Origin: Amborella trichopoda
Taxonomy: Eukaryota > Streptophyta > Magnoliopsida > Amborellales > Amborellaceae
Assembly: GCF_000471905.2 (NCBI RefSeq)
Contig: NW_006500271.1
Coordinates: 39,136 to 103,135, forward strand
Reading direction: 5' to 3'
Length of the DNA: 64,000 nucleotides
Shown: piece by piece, positions 41,980 to 55,333 of the stretch
Position numbering within the stretch: the first letter of the stretch is position 1
Layout of the letters: each line of letters starts with the position of its first letter
Notes under the pieces: generated by a model
Told to the model about the DNA's origin: nothing
The model's database searches: none
Seen by the model: the letters and a program-made list of their open reading frames with translations, nothing else
Translations under genes and position numbers: made by a program

Positions 41980-44900
41980 CCTTAATTGGTTCGTCCTTGT
42001 TTAACCAGTATTCTCTTTTAGCATTAATCTCTATGGCACCTAGGATGTTCAACCCTTTCATCCAAGTCGGGGATTTCCGTATCCCCGCACTCGTGAATGT
42101 ACCAGGGAAGCGAACTGCTCAAGCTTCATTCCCTACTCTCCTTTTGAGTAAGGACTCACAGTCTGGCTCCCTGGTTCTTGCCTTGGTTAGCGTGAGGGGG
42201 GACTTGAATGTCCCTGACTCCCTGCGTCCTCGCCTTGGTGGACCCTCCACCGAGGCCCCTTGCATCGATGGCACGTCTGCCACTACACACAACATGCACC
42301 CTGCTACTGGCAAGTCTCTTGCTAGTCATAATGCTGGAGCACACCGAAAGGCTGCCCTAACTGCTTTCGCAAGAGGCAAGCAAGTTGCCGTAACTCTTGA
42401 GGTTCGCCATAAGGCAACCCACTATATTCTTTCACCTCTACGAACGTCTAGACTTAAAGGCTCGACACACCAAGGCGGAGACCCTGCAGCCTCCACCTGT
42501 TGCACACACTTAAGGGCTGGTGGTCCATCCACTAGAGCCACAGCTTGAGGCAACCTCCACATTGCCTTGAGCTCGCATCAAGGTCTAGGCCTTCTTGGGC
42601 CGAACTCTGCGTGCGCCATGCATTCGCTTTCCACAGCTCGGGGCAGCGCTAGCTCTATACCACATCGAGCACACAAAGGTCGACGACTTCGGCCTTCCTC
42701 CTAGCATACACGGCCCCACTCTTTGAGAGATGAGCTTCTGCCTCGTCCCTCCCAAAGACAAGCTCGTGGGTCTCAACCTCCCAAGGTTGAAGCAATTGAC
42801 CAAGCCCAGGTTGACCCCTAAGTCACCCGGATGGCTAACCCTAAAGGTGCACACGCACCGCTTTCGTAGGTTCCTTCCCGGTCCAGACTCAGGTAGAGTC
42901 ATGAACCAGCAACTTCCTCTGTCGCTCGCCCGACACCAGTCAAGCACCTCAACCCTGGAACTCAAAGGTCTTCCCTAAGAGTGCCACTTTGAGCAAGCCT
43001 CAGGTCAGCCGTGCACACGGGCCCACAAAGGAACTCAGGGCAATGACCCGATGTCAGACAGAGGACTCCAGCCTCCAAGGCCGAAACCCATGCTGCCTTT
43101 TGTTCTTGGACCCCACTCCTTGCTCCAACTGATAAGCATGACCCTTACATGTTCAGAGAAGGTCGGGCAGTCCAGGTCTCAGGCTTGGTTCTGGAATGAG
43201 GTCCATAGCTATCTCAGGGTTAAGCAAAAGAGAGATCTTCAGATCCTGACCAAGGAAGCCTCCAAGGCAATCGAGGTCACCTCCCTCGATGACATCTTGC
43301 CTAGTAATCCCTTTTTCCCTCTTCAAACTTTAGAACCTAAGCGAGTTCAAGAGTATCGTTGGGTGATGTATTGCTGGGTCGTCACTGTTCAAAGCCATGG
43401 TCGCAACACTGTCGAGAACCGGTCCTCACAAGATCGGCATACAAACCTCGAATCCAGTCAGGGCAAGCTGAGCCCTACAGACTGATTTTCCACCCATGAC
43501 TCACCGACCCCGGCAGACCGCTCCTCCTTCTGGCTCTGACCTCCCAAAAGAGACAGTTAGCATCATGGTGATCAATGACCCGGACGAAGCTTAGGAAGAC
43601 AGAATGATCAAGTTCTAGGTAATGATGCAATCCATCCTTGAAAAAATGGAATTCTTAGAAGCCTACAGGCGCACTTCCTCTCACCACGAGACCGATTCCT
43701 AGATTGGTGAGGACACAGTTCCTAGGCAAACTCCCCCACTGGTCTCCCACGACAGTTTTGCCTCCCGCAGCTTCTCCTAAATAGACATAGATGCCAGGGT
43801 GGCCCATAGCCTCAAGATCAAGGTCCCAGGCATGCAAGAGACACTACTCTACCAGAAGCCATACCCTTCGTACAATGACCAAGTACCCTTCCCTCCGAAC
43901 TATCAAAAGGGTAAGCTGCCCCTGTTCAACGGTACTATGTCTCCGCACCAGCATACTGCTCACTTCTAGGCGGCCTGTCGAGAGAAGGCAACTGACGGAC
44001 TCCTCCTCCACTAGTTCGTCGAGACCTTGAAGGGCCAGGCTTCCAATGGTATGCTCGGCTCCCAACTCGGTACACACATGGAAAGAGATCGAGCAGTAGT
44101 TTTATCAATGCCTCTACGAAGTTCAGAGGAACGTGGAGACCATCGAACTCCTCACCCTGATGCAAGATCCTGGTGAGCCGGTTGACAAGTTCATCACTCG
44201 ATGGAGAGAGCTAGCAACCTTCCACGCCACTCCCATGACTAAGAAGGTAGCAGTCCAGACCTGCATACGGAACATTCTTCATGAGATCGCTCTACATGTC
44301 GAGGCACCCAATCCACCCTCCATGTCAGAGCTCATCTCTAAGACAGTTCGTATTGAGGCGTTGTTCAAGCACCATGACAGCCCTCGCCAGCAACCCTCCA
44401 GTTCAAATTCGTGCTCCAACAGTCAGGATAACCAAAGAGCAGTGATCAGCATGGACGTCACCGTGACTGACACTAAGAGTGCGGCCCCTTAGACTTTGGA
44501 CCTCTCCAAGGCGCAAACAACTCAAACTGAGCACAAGCAGCAGTCCTACAACAGCGTCCCGCGCCCTAAAAATACTAAGCTCTTCTTGGACAAGGAGTGG
44601 ACTCCTGCACTGCTTTGGCTGCTTCTAGAGCAGAACATGATCCAACTGCTGGATGCCAATATTGTAGAGTCAGCTAGGTAGGAGACACATGAGAAGTATT
44701 GCGCTTGCCACAAGAGAGTAAGCCATCCTACTCATGACTACTATAAACTCAATGACACTATCGAAACTGTTACTAACAAGGGTTAGATAATGCTCGAAGA
44801 GTTCAAGAAAGCGTTCGAGGCAACTGAGGCTTCTCACATAGTCACAATCAAAGAGGGTGATGAGGCACTCGCTATTCTCCATGCATTTTTCTCCATAATG

Positions 44901-45900
44901 CTCGAAGAAGGACTCGTCACTCTCAAGCCAACAAGGCAGCCCTAGTTCCTACCTCCACGAACCGAGAACCTCTGGTGCATATATTACTAGATACAAGGAC
45001 GTGACGTCAGCGAGTGGACCAGCTTCCATAAGGTTCTACAAGGGAAGATGCAGCAGTGTCAGGAAGTTCAAGGTAACTCAAGAGGATGCCCTCAAGTCCC
45101 TCTTTCGCCTGTGCAAGAAGACTTCCTGACGCAAGATCTGGGAAACGCCGAGCAAGACCCTCTACTGGCCCTCTTTGAGGCAATGCTCCGATAAGGCCTT
45201 GTCACTCCCAAGCCCATCAAGCAGCTGAGGTATCTTGCTCAGGGCACGGGAAAGCTTTGGTTCGCAGATCATCAAGTATGGGGCCATGAACTCAACGAGT
45301 GGTCTGAGTTCGAAGTTATATTCAGGGAGAAATTCCAGCAAGGCCACATTGTTTGTGTGGTTTTCTCAGAATGTGTCTAAGCCATCGTACCCGTTCAAGA
45401 GGAACTCACACTACAAGCCCCTAGTGAGCGTATACTAGACCCTTTAGAGCCCTCGACCTCTCAACCCTGGGAAGTCTACCATGGGAGAAGTAGGCTGAAG
45501 CCCCTGAAGCGTGAGGCAGTACATCAAGTTAGGACTACTCACCAACCAGAGAGGGCGGTCTGAACAACCCCTCATAAATCCAGAAGGAGACGGCCAGCAC
45601 CTAGGTCAGCCCACCGAAGGAATCCCATCCCTCAACCACCAGTCGAGGAAGAATTCCTCGGGCCCCTTCCTCCACTGTTGAGCCATCCCTGAGTCACAAT
45701 CAAGTGGACATCCTTGAGCCACTAGAAACTCAGGATTCCTCTAATATGGGTATGATGCTAAAAGCAATCCACAGTGTTCAAAGCCGAGACACGACCTAAA
45801 ATACCCCCTATACATGGCCAATTTTGGTGACGGCGTAAAAAACATCCCAGAACATTATACTCTTCTTCTCCTCCCTCCTCTTCTATTTTTTTCACAGGTG
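41980..45900 (+). pseudogene. Element delta gag
   Basis: Same layout as beta. The Pro/Ser-rich N-terminal region runs about 42,050-43,200. A helical spacer with PKETVSIMVINDPDE is near 43,545. The Retrotrans_gag core runs about 43,790-44,390 (MQDPGEPVDKFITRW, LATFHATPMTKK, LHVEAPNPPSMSELISK). The knuckle near 44,700 reads YCACHKRVSHPTHDYYKL, with the last Cys changed to Tyr. It continues to about 45,450, past the point where beta is interrupted, and on to 45,898. Many stops. Confidence 0.8.
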
Positions 45901-47935
45901 TAGCTCTACGGTGCCCAGACTTCGACACTCTAAACAGAGAGTTCGGAGGCACCAGCCTCACCTAGTTACAGCAAGAGTGCCTCAGGGAGATGATGGCCCA
46001 GGCGGTTGGATTCTCGACAGCCGCCAACGCCCTGTCAACTCGAGCGAAAACCGAGTCATCTTTAGGCTCTCGTTTCAAAGAGGCCTCCCACATGGTGCAG
46101 ATCTTGGAAGTATCAGCCAGCACGGGGCAAATGGGTCTAAGATCGGGAAAGAAGCTACAACCCGCACCTCAAAAGCTCAAGGCCCTCAAGTTTTTGGATC
46201 CTTTGCTTTCCCCTAAACCTCAATCCCAAATGCCTACATTCTTAATACAAGTCCTTATCATTTCCCCATCAACCCATACCGCACCGGTCGAGCAACAGAG
46301 TCAGCCATTGTCACAACCCAAAACTCAACCAAAGTCTATTCCTAAGCCTATTCTACCACCTACACCAGTGACTGGATAAGGAACACAGAAGACTAATGAG
46401 GATAAAATGAAGTACGACATAACTGGTCACTTGAGAAAACATCCAGCCCTTCTAGTATCTATGATGCTCTCATGCTATCTCGAGATTATCGTATAGCCCT
46501 GGTACAAGCTCTTTCTAACCTAAAAGTATACGAGACTAAAGTGGCACACATTGAGGTTGTCCCAGCCATCCTAAGCGGATGCTTAACAATCTCTTTTTCT
46601 GAAGATGAACTTCAGTTGGGGGGGTAAATTCAATAATCACCCCCTCTTTGTGAATGGTGAACTCCATGCCTATCATATCAACTGGATCATGCTGGATAGA
46701 GGATTAGCAGTCAACCTGATCCCAAGAAGGATCCTCACCCGATTGGGATTAGGGTCAGACGACCTCACTCCTACCCACATCACCATGCAAGGTTTCAACC
46801 AATTAAGAGAGATGCCAGCTGGCACAGTACGCCTTCGTCTCAAGATCGGTGACGTCAATGATTATGCTCAGTTCCATGTAATCGACACTGATACCTCTTA
46901 CAATGTTCAGCTTGGTTGTTCTTGGCTTCACGATCAGGGGGTGGTTGCTTCCATGCTTCACCAATGCTTCTAATGCAATGGAGATAGGAGACATCACATG
47001 GTCTATGTCGACAAAAGACCGATCCTTGTAGCTGAGATTCACTATGTCGACGCCAAGTACTATTTCACAGACCTCCTAGCATCAAAAAAGTCAAAAGATG
47101 ACGATCGAAAGCCTGTGGGAGGGACAGGACCCTCGTCCCATGATGACGTTGAAGACATGTGGTGAATGATCATAGACATGTTTCAAAGAAGAGGAAAGAC
47201 AAGGCAAGATCCTCTTTTTGACTCCGATCAACCCGAGTATACCTTGCCACCTCTCCAAGGTCATCGTATCCGCTCTTGAAAATGAAGCTTTCCCCTCTAC
47301 TTCTAACTCACTAGAACAAAACAACAAGCTAGAAGCAACTCCCGAGCCTGAGAAGGCCCAGGAGGTAGACCTTCCAGCATCGAGGGTTGCCTACACACCG
47401 GACCAACGAAAGGTCCTACATGTCCCCATCACTCTCTTATAAAAGTAGAACTCACATACCAACCTCCAAGGAAGGTGCTCAAAGTTCCATCTTCCTTGAA
47501 CAAGGGGATCATCAGCAGTGAAAAGAAGGTCTTACACTTCTCATGGGTTGTCCGAGAAGTACAAGCAGACAAGAGTCATCCCTCTAGTTCTCAGGAACAA
47601 GAACCCATGACAAAGTTGAGAAACGAGGTTCGTAAGCTCCGGAGTCAATTGGATGTCATGCGCAATGCTTCAAAACACGTAAAGGGGTTTTTCTCTGAGA
47701 CTAAGACCTATGAAATCTCAAAACCAATGCACCTAGAATCGAAGCCAAAACTCCCGCAGACTGGAGCATTTATACCGAACAGGCTCACCAAATCATGCGA
47801 ATCATGAATTACGAGCCCCTGTCCAATCAAACATTCAGGGGTGAGGAAGCAACTGCTCCCCCATTTGAGGTCATTAACGTTATAGCACGCTATCATAAGA
47901 TGAAGTAAGGTGTGGGCTACTCTTTTAAGCTATGA
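45901..47935 (+). pseudogene. Element delta gag tail, protease and G-patch segment
   Basis: The block FDTLNREFGGTSLT (about 45,920) equals FEALDREFEG of alpha and epsilon. A Pro/Gln-rich linker follows (46,190-46,380), then YDITGHLRK-like pre-protease sequence. The retropepsin is the longest here (46,605-46,973) and includes INWIMLDRGLAVNLIP, where DxG reads DRG (Asp kept, Thr/Ser replaced by Arg), and TDTSYNVQLGCSWLHDQGV. The G-patch-like end is at 47,790-47,915 with MNYEPLSNQ, ending in a frame with stops. It is the reference copy for the fragments at 51-1,530 and 7,920-10,031. Confidence 0.8.
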
Positions 47936-47959
47936 AAGGGTGGAAGCAATGAAATAAAA

Positions 47960-48074
47960 AAAGAAGGAAAATAAGAGACGTGCAAAAGAACTATTTCATT
48001 CATCAAAAATGTCATTTATTTACAATAAATAGAAAAAATACTCTACTAAATATTCAATAATATCATTGACCCAT
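47960..48074 (-). pseudogene. C-terminal tip of the delta convergent ORF
   Basis: Nucleotides align with the 3' ends of the two other convergent ORFs. A shared TATTTCATTCAT... block, then TTTACAA, then a coding tip resembling IDEIID followed by a stop. It is cut at 48,074 by the epsilon LTR. Only about 40 codons remain, and the call rests on position and nucleotide similarity. Confidence 0.45.
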
Positions 48075-50972
48075 TGTTCGAACGCATTTTTCATCCCCTT
48101 GGTCTCAGGTAGGAAGCAAGTCAATAAAGCCTACGAAACAGGGGAAAATTCCTTATAGTCTCAAAATAACCCCAGAATTGCTCAAGATCATCATCAGCAC
48201 TTCAAAAGACCACTTGCCACGTCTAGTTATGATCAGACATGTCTAAGGCAGTGAACACAAAGACACAGTTTTTGGAAAATTGGCCTCTAGCACCCTAAAA
48301 CGGACCCTACAACTAAAGATACATATTCGGTGTCAAAAATTACTATGGGACCACCATCATTACATTCAGCATGGTCAAAAACCCTTATGGGGCAATTTTG
48401 GGCTTGATCAGACACTCTAGATCAAAGTTATGAGCAAAACAGTGTAACAAGAGAGGCCGCACACTATTCTCGTGTGGCCTCACTACACCAAAACACCTAT
48501 AAAGGTGGCTGTTTTTACAGTCATGGGCAGTCACTTTTGGGACCCTTAACTTACTTGTTCCAAGTCAGTTTGCTCCTAAATCTGATGAGCATATTCGTCT
48601 CATCGAAAAGAATAATTCGAAGTGTGGCACACCTCGAGATGATATCCGAGCAGGGAGAAAAGCTAGAGAGAAGTTGTCAATCCGTGAAGAAATTACAAAA
48701 AATTTAGTAGCGACATGCCCCGCTCGATGAACCAAATCACAGTGCTCGCACAACGGATCGACACAAAACTAATTCTATTATGTGTGTAAGGTTTAGGGCT
48801 ATCATAGGACCGAACCACGTACATGATGGATGGTCAGATTTCATGCACCAAATCAATGAATTTACTGAAATTCGGGCCGTCGAATTTTAAATTCCAGCCA
48901 AAACTCAAAAGTTACAAAATCTTTGTCTAGGCTCCAAATCGCGTTGCAATTTTTCCCACACGATCGTGATGACATGCTTAGTACGATACGATGAAGAAAT
49001 CACAGAAAAAAATTAAGGAAAGATCGCACTATCGATCTGATGTTTCCAAGATTCAAACAAATTTCAAGTCTCGTGATCCTGACTTGAAAACATGATTCAT
49101 GGCTTGAAGTTAGTATCAAAATAATACCCTTGTCGAGCCCTACAAGAAAACAATAATCTTTCTACCAGACGGGCATCAGAACAATGTTGGGTCTACCATG
49201 AAAGATCATACAAGTTATCCGGTAGCCACAGGGGTTGTTTTGAAATTCTACACATTGTTAGGCAGGGGCAAAACACTCTTTTGCACCCATTTTTAGAATT
49301 TCTTTTAATTCAATTAAATTTTAATTTTAAGAAATTAGGTTGAATTTTGATCAATCCACCCATGTTTGGGCACAACTCTATATGAATAAGCACTGCTCAT
49401 TGTGGAAACACTGGCACGCAAATCCCACCCCCCACACCTCTCAGTCTTGAGTGTATTCTTTGAAGATTCAATAAAATTTAGATTCCTTGCTTGAGCCTAT
49501 GAGTACGTCTTGGAGAGAGCGAGAGGAGAGAGAAGAAATGGGTTGGCACCCTTCAGGCAGGCAACTTTCTCTCTCCCTCCGTCTCTCTTTCTTTCTCTCT
49601 CTTATCTCTTTCTAAATCTCTCATCTCTCTCTCTCTTTTTGCCCTGTTAACTGGTGAGACCTAGCGCTAGTTGATTCTCTCTTCTTCTGTCAACTGTCGA
49701 GACCTAGCACCTACGGGCTTTCTCTTTCTTTGTCTATCGGTTGGTGAGACCTAGAGCTGGTTGGCTTTCTCTCTCTTTGTCTATCAGTCGACGAGACCTA
49801 GCGTCGGTTAGTCTACTCTCTCTTCTTCTACCAGTCGACGAGACCTAGTGCAAGTTGGTCTCCTCTCACTTCGTCTATCAATTAGTGAGACCTAGCACCA
49901 GTTAGCCTCTTCTCTGCTCTTGTATCAGTTGATGAGACTTAGTACCGGTTGGTCTCCTCTCTCTTCGTTTATCAATCGATGAGACGTAGCACTGGTTGTC
50001 TGTCTTCTTATACCAGCCAGTGAGGCCTAGCCCTAGTTTTCTTTTTTCTCTACTAGTGGACGAGGTCTAGTACCAGGTGGGTCTTCTCCCTCTTCTTCTA
50101 TTAGTCGGCAAGGCGTAGCATCAACTAGTTTTTCCTCTTTTCCTCTGTCAATTGGCGCGACTAAGCACCAGTTAGCTCCCTTCCTCTCTTCTCATCTGAC
50201 GCAGTCGATGAAGCTTACCGCCAACTACTTCCTCTCTCTCCTTCTCAAAAACTAATCGATGATGACTAGCGCCGACTATATCTCCACTTCCTTCTCTCTC
50301 CTTCCATGTATCCCTTTCTCTCTTCAACCATTCCTTTGCTGCTCTCTCGTTCGATCAAGATGGATTAAGGTTTTCATATCATGACAATCCTGTCGTCTAG
50401 CCATATTGTTGTCGCGCCAGGTTCGCATGGCCTGCTTTACTGCCACGATAAACTGATGATCGTGCTTAGCTAGTCGATATCGGCACTAACGTCTAACAAC
50501 GATCCTGTGAGCCTGTCGTAGTTACCGAGCCTGTTTCGCCACCACGTTATGTAAATTATTCACCATTCTAGTCTCTGCCCTGACCTTCTCACTTGGTCGA
50601 ATTCTTCTCTCCCCCTGTCTTTCTTTCTTCTTATTGAATACGCATGCTTGTGTATGCTCATCAGAGAGGAAAAGGATGACGTCTGACCCACCTGTCCCAA
50701 AACCTTTGCCATATATGTGTGTGATCGTAGAAAGCAGAAAATAAGAAGAATAGGAGACAAGGGAGGCGATTCTGAACCTGTTTCATTACTGGGGGGGCTT
50801 TTTTCGTAATATAGAGGGCACCCACGTGATTCAGCCCGCGTAAGTCCCGAACCTATCTTTTAAATTCCTATCTCACCGGTTGGTAACACCTGCCCCCATT
50901 TTCGAATGAGGATCCTGAGAAAGCCATCTAATCCCTCAGGGATCCGGAGGGCGAGATCAATGCACCCAACCT
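48075..50972 (+). repeat. 5' LTR of Tat-like element epsilon
   Basis: It starts TGTTCGAACGCATTTT and runs to about 50,972, just before a primer-binding site. TATATGAA at 49,379 lies in the TATA position. A poly(A)-like AATAAAATTT is at about 49,470. CT-rich leader runs 49,560-49,640, a 47-bp minisatellite 49,655-50,070, and a conserved end block (50,340-50,560) that is also seen inverted at 22,000-22,190 and 30,480-30,660. Confidence 0.8.
49655..50120 (+). repeat. 47-bp minisatellite in the epsilon LTR
   Basis: The core GAGACCTAGCGC (with variants) starts at 49,655, 49,699, 49,746, 49,793, 49,840, 49,887, 49,934 and 49,981, mostly spaced exactly 47 bases. It is flanked by a CT-rich spacer with TTCGTCTATCA. 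More diverged units extend to about 50,270. Confidence 0.9.
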
Positions 50973-50975
50973 GTT

Positions 50976-50994
50976 TGGCAACTCCACTAGGGAC
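50976..50994 (+). promoter_or_regulatory. Primer-binding site of element epsilon
   Basis: TGGCAACTCCACTAGGGAC differs by one base from the delta site and is followed by the same TTACTACCCCTTA context. Confidence 0.65.
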
Positions 50995-50999
50995 TTACT

Positions 51000-53900
51000 A
51001 CCCCTTAGTCAGATCGTTCTTGTTTGGCTAGTTTCTTCTTTATCTGCTTTCATCATCTTTTCACATTCACTTATGGCTGCTGGGTTCTACAACCCATTAA
51101 TCTGGATCGGGGATTTTCTTATCCATTGATTCGAGAGTGTCCCCAAGGAACAAGGTCCTTCGACTTCGTTCCCGACCATCCTCATGTGCAAAGACCCCTT
51201 GTCTAGCTCCCAGGTCTTAACCTGGATCGATGTTAGAAGAGACTTGAAGGTCCCTCACTCCCCATCTCTTCGCTCTGGTGGAAATTCCATCAAGGTGCCT
51301 TGCATGGGAGGCACTTATGTTGCCCCACACAGCATGTAGCCGGCAACCGACGAGTCACTTTCCGGTCATGTTTCTAAGGTACGCTGGAAGGCTACTCAAT
51401 CCCTTTCTGCAAAAGGCAAATGAATTGCCATATGTTCTGTGGGTCACCATAAGGCTACCCCCCACATTCCTACACCAGAGGTCTCTATCCCTAGACGCTC
51501 AACACAGAGTGGTTAAAACCCCATGGTCTCCACCCCTTAAACACATCACAAGACTCGTGGGTCACCCACTCAGGTCACACTTTAGGGAAACCCTTCTATT
51601 ACCTTAAGTCAGTGTCCAGGATTGAACCTTCCAAGGCCAGATCCTCCACATGCCACTCATGTGCATCTCACCACTCAGCGCAATGCCATTATTGCGCCAA
51701 CCAGTGTACACAAGAGGCAACATCTTCATCCTCCTCCTATGCACACACAAGTGCACCTTGTAAGGGGCAGGTCTTCACCTGTTCTCTTACAGACACCTGC
51801 TCATAGTTCTCGGCCTCTTAAGGCCAGATCACTTGCATGAGCCCAGGTGGACCCCCAGGTCCTTAAAGATCTTTCTTCAAGGGGCGCACACGTGTCATCA
51901 TCTCAGGCCTTCCCTCATCCTCGACTTAGGCCTCCTCATGAGTCAACCCTGCTCCCGCTCTCTCCTTCTTCATCGAGCAAGCACGTTCAGCCTTGGTATT
52001 CAAATATTTTCCCCAAGAGTACCATCTTGAACCAACCCCAACACTTTGGTCATGTCTCTGGAGCTCATAAGAGAGCTCGGCGCATGAACCTCACAGAAGA
52101 TCGAGTCCTTCATCCTCCCCGGCCCAAGATGACCCCAGTTCCTGGCCCTTGTCCTTTGCCACACTTGATGGAGATAGCTCTCTCTTGTATAAGAAGATTT
52201 GACCAACCGTGACCTAGATCGCAGTTTTGGCAAGAGGTCCATCAAAACCTCAAGGCTAAACGGGATAGAGGTCAACAAATTTTGACTAGGGAGGTGACCA
52301 AGGCTGTCAAAACAACCAATTTCGATGACCCTCTTCGCCTGGATCCCTTCTACCCCCTTCAGACCATGATGCTTGAAGAAGAGCTCAATAAGCCCTATGT
52401 TGTGGTTACTATCGCAAAAGAAGACTCGACCACTCAACAGCCCCGGTCCCAAGACCATCGTGAACCAGCTCCCCATCTACGGTCTTAAGACCATTGAGAA
52501 CCGACCCAAACGCGATCTGCATGCAAAAGTCGAGTTTAGTCATGGCATACTGACCCCTTACTGACTGACCTACCACATACGACCTATCAAGCTCGTAAGC
52601 CTTTAGCTACCACTAACATTGACCTCCCTAGAGAAACATTCAGTGTAATGGTTGTACGCGAGCTTGGTGATCTGCAGGAGGATCGCATGAACAAGTTTGC
52701 GGATATGGTGCACGCGATGATGTAAAAGATAGACCGTATTGACACTGCACGCCAGTCGGCTAGCCATGAGGTCAATTCCCATCATTCTGATGGTATACCT
52801 CCATGACAGCCTCCTCCATCTACCTCGTAAGACAATTGTGTCCCTCATCCGGTCTCTCAGTTTGATGTTGACGCTTTGGTCACCCATAGCCTAAAGAACA
52901 GGCAAATTCTAGGCATACAAGGGGTGACGCCTTATCAAAGACCATACCCCTCCTATATTGATCAATTCTTATTCCCCTTAGACTATAAAAAAGGGAAGTT
53001 TCCTCTATTCAGTGGAACCACCTTCGCAAACCAGCATATCGCCCACTTTCAAGCAGCATGTTGAGAAACGGCAGTTGACGAGAAACTTCTTCTCCGCCAG
53101 TTTGTCGAGACCCTTGATGGCCCGACATTTCAATGGTATGCCCAACTTCCTCCAAACTAGGTGCATACAAGGGAGGAGATGGAGAAACTGTTCTATCAAC
53201 GCTTATATGAGGTTGAAAGAGAGGTTCAAACCATCGAGCTTCTCACCCTGACTCAAGACCCTGATGAGCTTGTAGATCTGTTCATATCAAGATGGAGAAA
53301 CTTGGCTTCTTGCCATCCTAATCATATGCCTGAGAAGGAAGCAGTCCAGACTTGCGTGCGAAATATGCGCCTTGAAATCGCTCTACATGTCAAGGCCTCC
53401 AAACCAACCTCCATGTCAGAGTTGATCTCTAAGTCAGTTCGCATGGAAAGTTTGTCATGCCATCATGGTGCGACATGACAACCATCTACATGTTCAGCAA
53501 ATAACCAGGGCAATGGTAAATCTCAGAATAACACACGAGGCAGCCAAAAGAAAGGGGTAATCAGTGCAGCCGTCATGATCACTAATTAAAAGAAGGCTTC
53601 CCCTCAAACCTTGGACCTCTCTAAAGGGGTAACCGCAACAACAGTAATACCCCAGGCTAGCAAGCAACAACCGTCATACAATAGGGTACCTCCACCAGCC
53701 AACTTTGATCAGAAGGATTATCTCTCCATGCGTATGAATAAGGTCTATCCCTTCGAGAAGGAATGGGTCCCTACGTTGTTCCAGTTATTATTGGAGTAGA
53801 ATATGATCCAGCTTTCAGAAATCAAGTTCTTGAAGCAATTTGGCCTTGACGATCACGTGAATTATTGTGCTTACCATCGAAGGATTAATCATCCTACGGA

Positions 53901-55280
53901 TGACTGCTGCACGCTGAAGGACATCATTGAGGCCCTGATTCAGAAGGGTCAGATAAAGATCGAAGACCTAAAGAAGGCCTTCAGGGCAGCTACGGCCTCC
54001 CATGTTGTAACCATCCAGGAGGAGGATGAAGTGCATGGAATTCTTTACACCTTCTTCATTATAATGCTTCAGAAAGGCATAATCACACCGAAGCAAGCAA
54101 GGTACCCCCTTCGCCTTCTTAAGGGGACTGAAGATCATTTGTGTCCATCAGATAAGAGGTAATTACTTTTGACATATTCTCATAGAAGATGCGAGAGTAT
54201 CAAGAATTTGTACAATCTTCCCGTAAGTGATCCTCAAATCATTCCGTCATCGGGGCAAGAAGATCTCACAAGGCAGGACCTTCCCATCAATGACTTAGAC
54301 CCTATGGAACCCTCAACTTCTCAACCATGGATGATCTGTCATGGCCGAAGTAGACTCAAGACTTTGAGTAGAGAAGCGGTTCGCTAAGCCAGCGCTGATC
54401 GCAAACCCAACGAGACGAATCAGACATCACGTCAGAGAACCAGAAAGAGATGGGCACCAAGGCCTGCTTGCCGAAGAAATAAGACTGCTCAACCCACAGT
54501 CAAGCAGGAATTTCTCAAGCCGCTTCCTCCGTTGTCAACTTTGCTGGACTTCATCCCCTCCACGATCCTTTTTCCTTCTTCATCTTGTCAAGAAGATGCC
54601 CTCGTATCATCTTCCACTCAGTAAACGTCCGATGAGGATGACAACGTTAAAGCATTCCCCAACGGTCTGAGCAAGGGAAAGACCTGAAAGATCCCCCACA
54701 ACTGTCCAATCTTGGTGATGACATAAAATGCTGCCCAGATCGGTCTAATGAGGGGACCGACCATAAAAGTTCCCCAATTTCCAACCCTTCTCCACCTTCT
54801 TTTCTTGCTCCTCATTCTCTTAAGTCTTCTGTAGATACGATCTTGATGTGCTTAAATTTTGAGGCTCTCGACCGGGAATTCGAAGGAATCAATATAAGCA
54901 AGACACAACATAAGTGATTGAGAAAGACCTCGGCATAGGTAGCAGGATTATTAACAGTTGTCGATGCCATGGTAGCTAAAGCCAAGGCGGAGTCACCTTC
55001 ATTAAAGAATCACAAGAAGTCAAAGCCAAAGAAGCCCCAGTGGCCCCTTGAGCCTGACTTCGAACAGAGATTGAGAGAATCAAGAGGACAAAGCTTCTAT
55101 TCTCAGGAGGTTTGCCACATGATACGAGTCAGTGAAGAACCAGCTAGCTTGGAGAAAACACTTCAGGCATCTGTACAAAAACAGTATGGTTCATACGAAG
55201 ACACTCTTCACATAATCATCTCTGAACCTCAATTTCCCTCTAACGTTGAAGACAAGCCTCTCCAACTAAACGTGTGGTGA
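51000..55280 (+). pseudogene. Element epsilon gag and gag tail
   Basis: The Pro/Ser/His-rich N-terminal region runs about 51,280-52,210. The spacer has LPRETFSVMVV near 52,627. The gag core (52,876-53,470) has FPLDYKKGKFPLFSGTTF, MEKLFYQRLYEVEREVQTIE and LTLTQDPDELVDLFISRW. The knuckle YCAYHRRINHPTDDCCTLKD (CX3HX4HX4C-like) is at about 53,868. The tail FEALDREFEGINISKTQ is at about 54,860, followed by AMVAKAKAESPSLKNHKKSK to 55,280. Frames break about ten times. No retropepsin follows, so the protease/G-patch segment present in delta seems deleted before the RT leader at 55,334. Confidence 0.8.
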
Positions 55281-55333
55281 ACATGTTTGAGGTTGACCTT
55301 TTCGTCATTTGATTCGAAGTAGGTGCAGAAATT

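Noticed and set aside
47960-48074. Short AT-rich stretch read as a terminator or small RNA gene
   Set aside because: It aligns with the 3' ends of the convergent ORFs at 1,590-1,700 and 7,740-7,830, which explains it.
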